The notes under the pieces were generated by a model that was given only the letters and a program-made list of their open reading frames with translations, ran no database searches and had not been told where the DNA came from. This document shows positions 33,819 through 37,899 of a DNA stretch of 37,899 bases, piece after piece. The stretch is taken from positions 1-37,899 of the forward strand of contig JAJZRX010000027.1 in assembly GCA_021850095.1 (NCBI GenBank), in the 5' to 3' direction. The stretch's first letter is position 1; each line of letters opens with the position of its first letter. Source of the DNA: Deltaproteobacteria bacterium (GTDB lineage: Bacteria; Desulfobacterota; Desulfuromonadia; Geobacterales; Pseudopelobacteraceae). Position numbers and translations under genes: made by a program.

Positions 33819-34448
33819 CTAGTCCAGATTCAGCAACGCCGGAAGCTCATGGATACGATCCAGAAGCCAACGGGCAGCGCCAAAATCACCGTTGCAGTTC
33901 ATGTCGCCCGGGATCGCCGCGACGACCAGACCGGCCCGAGCCGCAGAGATGACGCCCCGCTCCGAATCCTCAATCGCCAGACAACGACCGGGGGTGAGCC
34001 CGGCGCGGGCGCAGGCGGTCAGATATGGCTCCGGATCCGGCTTGGAGGCGACATAATCCTCGCGGGTCAGGACAAAATCGAAATAACCGAGCAGCCCGCT
34101 ACTCCGGTGCATCTGCAGAAAATTGTCCCGCCGACAGCTGGTGACAATCGCCATGGGCAGACGGCCGTGGAGCCGCTCCAGGGTTTCCTGAACACCCGGA
34201 AAGACCTGCGGCTCATCACCCAGCAACCGGAAATAGATCTCATCACGGATCCGGCGCAGCTCCAGCTCGTCACAATCACCGCCGGCAAGACGGAGTACGC
34301 TCTCCCCCTGACGCAGGGAGATCCGGCAGAACTCTTCCCGGGAAAGCGCCACCCCCGCCTGCGCCAGCGCCTCGGCATTGGCCTGAAAATAGAGGTGCTC
34401 GGTTTCCATCAGCACCCCGTCATTGTCCCAGAAAATCCCGTCAAACAT
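33819..34448 (-). CDS. HAD-superfamily phosphatase (beta-phosphoglucomutase-like)
   Basis: 209 residues from ATG 34448 with GAGAGGG six bases upstream; an open frame to 34481 adds 11 residues without such a site. HAD motifs: I, WDNDGVL (Asp8, Asp10); II, VTSCRRDN; III, SKPDPEPY; IV, AIEDSERG. A helical cap lies after motif I. It should be a cytoplasmic phosphatase or phosphomutase for a small sugar phosphate; subfamily is open. In the window it is the last ordinary chromosomal gene before the cassette array. Confidence 0.9.
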   Translation of the reverse strand: MFDGIFWDNDGVLMETEHLYFQANAEALAQAGVALSREEFCRISLRQGESVLRLAGGDCDELELRRIRDEIYFRLLGDEPQVFPGVQETLERLHGRLPMAIVTSCRRDNFLQMHRSSGLLGYFDFVLTREDYVASKPDPEPYLTACARAGLTPGRCLAIEDSERGVISAARAGLVVAAIPGDMNCNGDFGAARWLLDRIHELPALLNLD

Positions 34449-34548
34449 CGTTGTCCCTCTCCGCAGCGTTCTCTGCCCCACGCCATCGGGCTCTTTCTCG
34501 CGCCATAACCTACTGATTTAGCCGGGTATGTTCAGCTGATTCTATTTC

Positions 34549-34621
34549 ACCCAACTTAAAACGAGGCCGCGATGCAGCGGCGGAGCGCTAGCGAAGCCTG
34601 TCTGCCGCCGAGTGGTTGGAT
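34549..34621 (-). repeat. attC-like recombination site 1
   Basis: Read on the minus strand: ATCCAAC (RYYYAAC, 34621-34615), then CACTCGGCGG, a middle part, CCGCCGCTG, and GTTGGGT (GTTRRRY, 34555-34549). Outer 7-mers are complementary except one pair and the CGGCGG/CCGCCG boxes give the inner stem, as in integron attC sites of 57-140 bp. It starts seven bases after the toxin stop codon, as cassette sites do. Its interior is nearly the same as attC 2 (GCTCCGCCGCTG). It marks the left end of the array. Confidence 0.72.
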
Positions 34622-34627
34622 GTTCTG

Positions 34628-34894
34628 CTATTCGTAATGTGTCCACATGCGGATCACTTTAACTGTCTTGATGTCTTCAATGACCTCATAAACCAGTCGG
34701 TGCTGAATATTGATTCTTCGGGAATATGCACCTGATAGATCGCCCACAAGATTTTCGTATGGCGGGGGATTATTGAATGGATTTTCTTTGATAATTTCTA
34801 GTAATCGTTCGGCTTGTGGCTTTAAACCTGAATGCGCGATCTTTTTTGCATCTTTTTGCGCCTGCTTGGTAAAAACAAGTTGCCAGCTTACCAT
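34628..34894 (-). CDS. YoeB/Txe-type mRNA-interferase toxin
   Basis: 88 residues; ATG 34894 overlaps the antitoxin end by 7 bases (gcATGGTAA). It shows the YoeB pattern WQLVFTKQAQKDAKK, NLVGDLSGAYSRRINIQHRLVYEV and the C-terminal MWTHYE, with the Arg of SRRI and the terminal His-Tyr that act in catalysis in YoeB. YoeB cleaves mRNA at the ribosome. It is neutralised by the Phd/YefM protein encoded just before it. As cargo of an integron cassette, toxin-antitoxin pairs are typical; they stabilise the array. The toxin ends right before attC 1. Confidence 0.92.
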   Translation of the reverse strand: MVSWQLVFTKQAQKDAKKIAHSGLKPQAERLLEIIKENPFNNPPPYENLVGDLSGAYSRRINIQHRLVYEVIEDIKTVKVIRMWTHYE

Positions 34895-35130
34895 GCAAGT
34901 TCCTCACTGCACGCGGTTACTGGGGTTTTAAGGCCTTTTTTGATGGATTCTCGCATTCCGGGAATTGATGTGAGATACAAAGTTTCCTGAATAGCGCGCC
35001 AATCGTCTTCTGATATGAGAACTGCTGAATGCCGTTTGCCAACAATCTGAATCGGGTCGTGCGATAAAGCGACATCATCGACAAGGTTATATAGGTTTTT
35101 TCTCGCTTCCGTAGCTGATAGTGTTGTCAT
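34888..35130 (-). CDS. Phd/YefM-type antitoxin
   Basis: 80 residues from ATG 35130 (GGAGGG eight bases upstream; another frame start nine bases earlier is weaker). The N-terminus TTLSATEARKNLYNLVDDV is the Phd/YefM DNA-binding fold, and the acidic-hydrophobic C-terminal half wraps the toxin. It should repress its own promoter, and a fitting operator (CGTACG twice) overlaps the -10 box. It is the first gene of the cassette. Confidence 0.92.
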   Translation of the reverse strand: MTTLSATEARKNLYNLVDDVALSHDPIQIVGKRHSAVLISEDDWRAIQETLYLTSIPGMRESIKKGLKTPVTACSEELAW

Positions 35131-35148
35131 TTTAAACACCCTCCATTT

Positions 35149-35187
35149 CGTACGTCAAATCGTACGCAAATGATCGCTTCAAGTCAA
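35149..35187 (-). promoter_or_regulatory. Promoter and paired operator of the toxin-antitoxin genes
   Basis: Minus strand: TTGACT (35187-35182), a 17-base spacer, TACGAT (35164-35159), about 25 bases before the ribosome site. The palindrome CGTACG occurs twice (35161-35166 and 35149-35154), with six bases between; CGTACGA is also a direct repeat. The first copy covers the -10 box. Phd/YefM antitoxins repress by binding such paired palindromes. The cassette thus has its own promoter. Confidence 0.6.
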
Positions 35188-35197
35188 ATTATTTTTC

Positions 35198-35261
35198 AGC
35201 CAACAGCGTGGGGGTTCAGCGGCGGAGCGTAGCGGAGATCGAGTACCGCCCGTGGTTGGGT
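35198..35261 (-). repeat. attC-like recombination site 2
   Basis: Minus strand: ACCCAAC (35261-35255), CACGGGCGG, middle, CTCCGCCGCTG, and GTTGGCT (35204-35198). The last 7-mer differs from GTTRRRY by one base. Central bases CGCTACGCTCCGCCGCTG are almost identical to attC 1 (CGCTAGCGCTCCGCCGCTG). It lies between the nucleotidyltransferase terminator and the toxin-antitoxin promoter, at the place expected for a cassette boundary. Confidence 0.7.
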
Positions 35262-35278
35262 ATTTTGGATAATTGACT

Positions 35279-35302
35279 AAAAAGCCCTGGTAACTCCAGG
35301 GC
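35279..35302 (-). terminator. Rho-independent terminator of the nucleotidyltransferase gene
   Basis: On the minus strand GCCCTGG, loop AGTTA, CCAGGGC, TTTTT: a perfect 7-bp stem with T-run starting two bases after the stop codon. It lies before attC 2, so the cassette carries its own terminator. Confidence 0.85.
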
Positions 35303-35303
35303 A

Positions 35304-36281
35304 TTAACGTTTTTGAGTGAGAAGTTGCGGCAGATATTCACTTACTAATTCCTCGACCAAGTTTGCCTGAAGAAGATCCCTTGATCGTTTCATAGTGTCC
35401 CGATCCGCCTGTTCTGCCATCCATCTTTTGAACTGGATGAATGTTAAAGGGGAAATAGTATTCATTCTGGCCATATGCCCAGAGGCAGAAACAATGATAG
35501 CTGAAAAAGGCGGCCCATCCAGAAGAATACCTGCATTTTTAGCGGGCACGACATAAAACTCATCGTCTTCATCGTCAGTTAACCGCATAGGATGTGGGTC
35601 GCCATCTTTAGGTTCTCTGCGGATAATATCAACTTCAAATCCTCTACTGTTAACGGCAGTGTATTTTTGATCCTCTCGTAGCCTGAAACTCGGGTCAACC
35701 TTTTGTATCAACTTCAACATCGAAGTGGCTGCATGCCTCATTTTTGTCACAAAGCTTAATCGTTTTCGCACATCGAGTAAAAAGTCAATGTCTTGGGTGG
35801 CCATGGCCTCAGTTTCACCAAAAAGTACGCCTGCTCTTGCTTCATAAGCATATAAGGCATGAGTTCCAACGACGGTGAAGAATTCAGAAAGACCCTCTTT
35901 ATATAATCTGTTCAAAATATCAACAAGCACACGAGGTGCTCGACCAACAAATAACGCCCGGTTCATCCGTTGCTGCCGTTCTAATGTTTCTGTCAGATCG
36001 CTGAAACGCTGCCGTGCTGTAGTTTTTCTGGCTACAAAATTGTCATAAATCTTTTCTGTGTCCCCTGAACGGGGCCCTAAACTTTTATTATTGCCAATCG
36101 TAGACACCCGAATTAGGTAGTCTGTCCCATTCTGATTTTTCCAGCGCATACTTCCGCGAACATTCAACATCTCTTTGAATGCATCTTCCCAGGCAGAAAA
36201 AGCGGACTGAGCATCTATGTACTGCCGTCTCGCATCATCTCCGATATCGATCCAACTGTATTTTTTCCTCATTTTTTTCAT
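35304..36281 (-). CDS. GSU2403-family nucleotidyltransferase-fold protein
   Basis: 325 residues. The domain (about 110-320) is NTP_transf_8, known as the GSU2403 family. VVGTHALYAYEARAG (Gly139, Thr140) and ATQDIDFLLD (Asp164, Asp166) are the polymerase-beta-like GS..DxD core. DDEDDEFYVVPAKN is an acidic insert and ISPLTFIQFKRWMA ends the fold. The N-terminal 100 residues are basic and helical. The substrate is not known; related folds include MNT-type antitoxins and AbiEii toxins, which is why defence or toxin roles come to mind. No partner gene is beside it in the cassette. Ribosome site is weak (a nearby in-frame ATG nine bases on is an alternative). It has an AT-rich base composition unlike the core genes. 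Confidence 0.82.
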   Translation of the reverse strand: MKKMRKKYSWIDIGDDARRQYIDAQSAFSAWEDAFKEMLNVRGSMRWKNQNGTDYLIRVSTIGNNKSLGPRSGDTEKIYDNFVARKTTARQRFSDLTETLERQQRMNRALFVGRAPRVLVDILNRLYKEGLSEFFTVVGTHALYAYEARAGVLFGETEAMATQDIDFLLDVRKRLSFVTKMRHAATSMLKLIQKVDPSFRLREDQKYTAVNSRGFEVDIIRREPKDGDPHPMRLTDDEDDEFYVVPAKNAGILLDGPPFSAIIVSASGHMARMNTISPLTFIQFKRWMAEQADRDTMKRSRDLLQANLVEELVSEYLPQLLTQKR

Positions 36282-36378
36282 ATTTGATAATTTACTGGGA
36301 AAAATAAGTTATTTCAAGAAGATAATTCTTTTACTGAGCATTAAGTGCTGACTCTCTTTTCTGCCTTATCTCCTTTTC

Positions 36379-36434
36379 ACCCAACGGCTTGAGGGTGCTG
36401 CCGCTTGGAAGCAGCACCCGTTCCAGTGTTGAAC
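36379..36434 (-). repeat. attC-like site 3, left arm perhaps foreign
   Basis: Minus strand: GTTCAAC (36434-36428), GGGTGCTGC, loop, GCAGCACCC, CTCAAGCC, GTTGGGT (36385-36379). The stem of nine pairs is perfect, and the right core GTTGGGT is the same as in attC 1. It is shorter than attC 1 and 2 and has another stem. GTTCAAC also fits the codons Arg-Ser-Thr of the transposase remnant that runs into it, so this arm may be coincidence or the result of a rearrangement. It stands before the nucleotidyltransferase cassette. No other feature is seen between 36282 and 36378, an AT-rich leader. Confidence 0.5.
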
Positions 36435-36486
36435 GTGGCGTTTCCTTCATGCCGAGATGGTAGAGTTTGTGCCCTTGTACCTTGTA
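36424..36486 (-). pseudogene. Short remnant resembling an IS4-type (DUF4372) transposase
   Basis: A minus-strand frame without stops reads KVQGHKLYHLGMKETPRSTL. It is like the conserved KLYHLG...RSTLADANE part of DUF4372/IS4-family transposases, where I know it near the N-terminus. Only about 20 residues remain; the next codons enter the attC 3 stem. Upstream it fades into the GACCTGCG-type repeats. The identification rests on a short match from memory. Confidence 0.35.
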
Positions 36487-36513
36487 TGGACCTGCGTGGA
36501 CCTGCGGACCTGC

Positions 36514-36619
36514 GGGGTCAGGATCTGCGGGGGGCAGGCTAACCTTTCTGCCTTTCTTGCCGCAAATAGCAGAAAGTCAATCCTGACACCACAGGTGTTC
36601 CCTGACCCCACAGGCGTTC
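36514..36619. repeat. REP-like inverted repeat and 19-bp tandem repeat
   Basis: GGGGTCAGGAT (36514-36524) and ATCCTGACACC (36580-36590) are inverted arms. Inside them TTTCTGC (36545-36551) and GCAGAAA (36569-36575) make a second stem. Next, CCTGACACCACAGGTGTTC (36582-36600) and CCTGACCCCACAGGCGTTC (36601-36619) are tandem copies with two differences. Before it, GGACCTGCG-like units repeat at about 36488-36515. GGGGTCAGG palindromes are typical of REP-type elements of RAYT transposases. It has no gene. Confidence 0.55.
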
Positions 36620-36652
36620 CCCGCGCCGACTGTGTGCCGCCGATTGTTGGGC
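36620..36652 (-). repeat. Half attC site, cut by the repeat element
   Basis: Minus strand from 36652: GCCCAAC, then AATCGGCGGCACACAG. This is nearly attC 1 (ATCCAAC, CACTCGGCGGCAGACAG), and both are preceded by the same kind of short leader (CAAAATA here and before attC 2). The other half (CCGCCG, GTTRRRY) is missing; the tandem repeat begins at 36619. It marks the end of the PD-(D/E)XK cassette. Confidence 0.55.
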
Positions 36653-36679
36653 TATTTTGTTCACTGTCGGAGAGTTCCG

Positions 36680-37669
36680 TTAGGCATTAAGCGAATCAAG
36701 AACCATTTCAGCTGCTTTTATAACTTTGATCGTCTGTTGAATATCAAGTAACCCTTGATCATCAACAATTCTGAACTCCTGATCCAAGATCGCGACTGTC
36801 ATATACTCACCATTCCCAAATCGATCTGGTCTCTTTGCCCTAATTCCATGGGTTGGGCATTCTTTGACGATTTTCTTATGCCAATGATCGCGAAGGCTAC
36901 CCCTCTTTTCTGGATCTGAAACCCAAATCTTGAAACAAAATTTTTCTTGTTCGATTTGTAGATATTGTTCGCATAGATCGTCGCCATTGAAATGCCACCA
37001 ATAACCAAGAAAACCCCCAGATGGATTAGCAACGTAATCCCAGTTACCGCCTTTAAGTTCTCCTTGAAGAGCGGTATAAAAACCTTTCCATGAATTCCAT
37101 GACCATTCACTCGGCGGGAGGCTTGTGAAACTCTGTACATCATCTTCTATCTGTCGTAAGTACTTTGTAAAATCTGAGAGAATGTCACTTCTCTGACATG
37201 CGATTTTAGCTTCTTTTGTTTCAAGTACCTGCAACAAATGCTTTCGTTCAACTACAGCGTACCCATGTTTTTCTACTTCTCGATAATCACTCTGATCGCC
37301 AGTTTGGAGATAGACTGCTATGACTTTGTCAGCCGGATAACCAAGTTTTGAAACATGATCTTTGTATCTTGCAAGTTGATCTGAATGCTGTTTAGTCCCA
37401 ACCTTATCCTCGATAATTATCGCAGTTTCGTTATTTATGATGCAGAGAATATCAATACCGCCATCTTGCTTTCTGACCTCAATGTTATTGAACTTCGTTG
37501 GTAACGGCGTCCCTACTTGCCCGTAGATAAAAGTCAATAAGGCAACGGCAACTTTATGTAATCCCTCGTCATATTGTCGGCGATTTTCGTCCGCCCAGGA
37601 GAGGAGCCAGCATAAAAAAGCATCCTGGGATAGTTCAGATGTTGCAAACTGAAATAGATTGGGTCTCAT
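36680..37669 (-). CDS. PD-(D/E)XK nuclease-superfamily protein (PDDEXK_4-like)
   Basis: 329 residues, ATG with AAAGGAC five bases upstream. The N-terminal domain has the catalytic pattern D73 (GGIDILCI), E87-x-K89 (IIIEDK), then QHSDQLARY (Gln98), as in the PDDEXK_4 family. The N-terminus FLCWLLSWADEN is also typical of this family. The C-terminal part (about 190-320), with aromatic patches such as GYWWHFNG, is specific to this group. Family members are in defence islands and cassettes; target unknown. Nucleolytic action is inferred from the intact motif. AT-rich relative to the core genes. It starts 28 bases after an IS1595-type transposase stop. Confidence 0.82.
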   Translation of the reverse strand: MRPNLFQFATSELSQDAFLCWLLSWADENRRQYDEGLHKVAVALLTFIYGQVGTPLPTKFNNIEVRKQDGGIDILCIINNETAIIIEDKVGTKQHSDQLARYKDHVSKLGYPADKVIAVYLQTGDQSDYREVEKHGYAVVERKHLLQVLETKEAKIACQRSDILSDFTKYLRQIEDDVQSFTSLPPSEWSWNSWKGFYTALQGELKGGNWDYVANPSGGFLGYWWHFNGDDLCEQYLQIEQEKFCFKIWVSDPEKRGSLRDHWHKKIVKECPTHGIRAKRPDRFGNGEYMTVAILDQEFRIVDDQGLLDIQQTIKVIKAAEMVLDSLNA

Positions 37670-37696
37670 TTTTGTCCTTTATATCTTTTAACCTGA

Positions 37697-37899
37697 TTAG
37701 CGCCAATCTTCCGCTCGGCGTAATTCGGGTTCCGAAATCCGTTTCGTGTTGACTGACGCTACGACCAAACGTCGCAGCATACCTTTAAGATCAAAGCGAC
37801 GGTTGAATCGGTACTGACACTCGCCAAGGTAACGGTGAGCGTACTTCTCAAAATCAAAAGCATGGTACGTTCCGGTGATGGCGTTCTTCAGATTGCCAA
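37697..37899 (-). CDS. IS1595-family (ISXO2-like) transposase, C-terminal part
   Basis: About 66 codons on the minus strand, cut by the right edge and ended by TAA at 37697. It reads GNLKNAITGTYHAF..., then YLGECQYRFNRRFDL and ends in RRAEDWR. This is the C-terminus of ISXO2/IS1595 DDE transposases, with the H-N/E-like YRFNRRF segment. Whether the rest is intact is unknown. No terminal inverted repeat is apparent between its stop and the start of the PD-(D/E)XK gene 28 bases away, so the end of the IS was probably lost or the cassette joined to it. Confidence 0.78.
   Translation of the reverse strand, partial: GNLKNAITGTYHAFDFEKYAHRYLGECQYRFNRRFDLKGMLRRLVVASVNTKRISEPELRRAEDWR

Noticed and set aside
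36679..36685. GTTAGGC as a consensus attC core
   Set aside because: It overlaps the stop codon of the PD-(D/E)XK gene and has no partner; GCCCAAC at 36652 with CGGCGG after it fits the other sites better.
36457..36690. 77-codon plus-strand ORF in the array
   Set aside because: It crosses the REP-like repeat and half attC, is opposite to the cassettes, and has no ribosome site.

Overview
The window looks like chromosome of a Geobacterales-type anaerobe (Desulfuromonadia). The support is a five-haem c-type cytochrome, a GGDEF/EAL sensor with a periplasmic CxxCH motif, several PilZ and GGDEF proteins, rubrerythrin, a DUF4388 protein and a GSU2403-family nucleotidyltransferase. Species cannot be fixed from the sequence alone. 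Most of the window is GC-rich and densely coded. The last 3.4 kb is visibly AT-richer and mobile.

Layout. 1-488: 5' part of a group II intron on the minus strand, running off the left edge. 0.6-4 kb: a lone PAS protein, a lipoprotein/radical-SAM pair and a small orphan gene. 4.1-7.9 kb: ferritin-like protein, TRIC-type channel, rubrerythrin, a GGDEF-PilZ fusion and a YchJ-like SEC-C protein. 7.9-11.7 kb: five-haem cytochrome and a pseudo-receiver/PAS/GGDEF/degenerate-EAL protein. 11.9-17 kb: a tight three-gene operon (alternative ornithine cyclodeaminase, arginase, PutA) that reads as a complete arginine to ornithine to proline to glutamate route. 17-19.6 kb: haem-motif GGDEF/EAL sensor. 19.9-27.5 kb: thioesterase, two PilZ proteins, envelope genes (barrel, Ig-like lipoprotein, class A PBP, CHC-motif exported protein), a DUF3024 protein and a 400-bp AT-rich control region with three identical-architecture palindromes. 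27.7-33.8 kb: plus-strand run of DUF4388 protein, Imm27-like protein, alpha/beta hydrolase, AIM24-like protein, M48 peptidase and MFS transporter. 33.8-34.4 kb: HAD phosphatase.

34.5-37.7 kb: what I read as an integron cassette array, all on the minus strand. Each gene or gene pair is followed by an attC-like site (RYYYAAC, CGGCGG-type stem, GTTRRRY). The cassettes carry a Phd/YoeB toxin-antitoxin pair with its own promoter and operator, a GSU2403-family nucleotidyltransferase with its own terminator, and a PD-(D/E)XK nuclease-like protein. The array is damaged: one attC is only a half-site, a REP-like inverted repeat with tandem copies sits beside it, and a short IS4-like transposase remnant runs into another attC. 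An IS1595-type transposase tail closes the window. No integron integrase is visible; by orientation it would lie to the right, if it exists.

Themes: five cyclic-di-GMP proteins in about 21 kb, and a substitution-free arginine-to-glutamate operon using the TIGR00300 ornithine cyclodeaminase. No rRNA, tRNA or CRISPR array was recognised.
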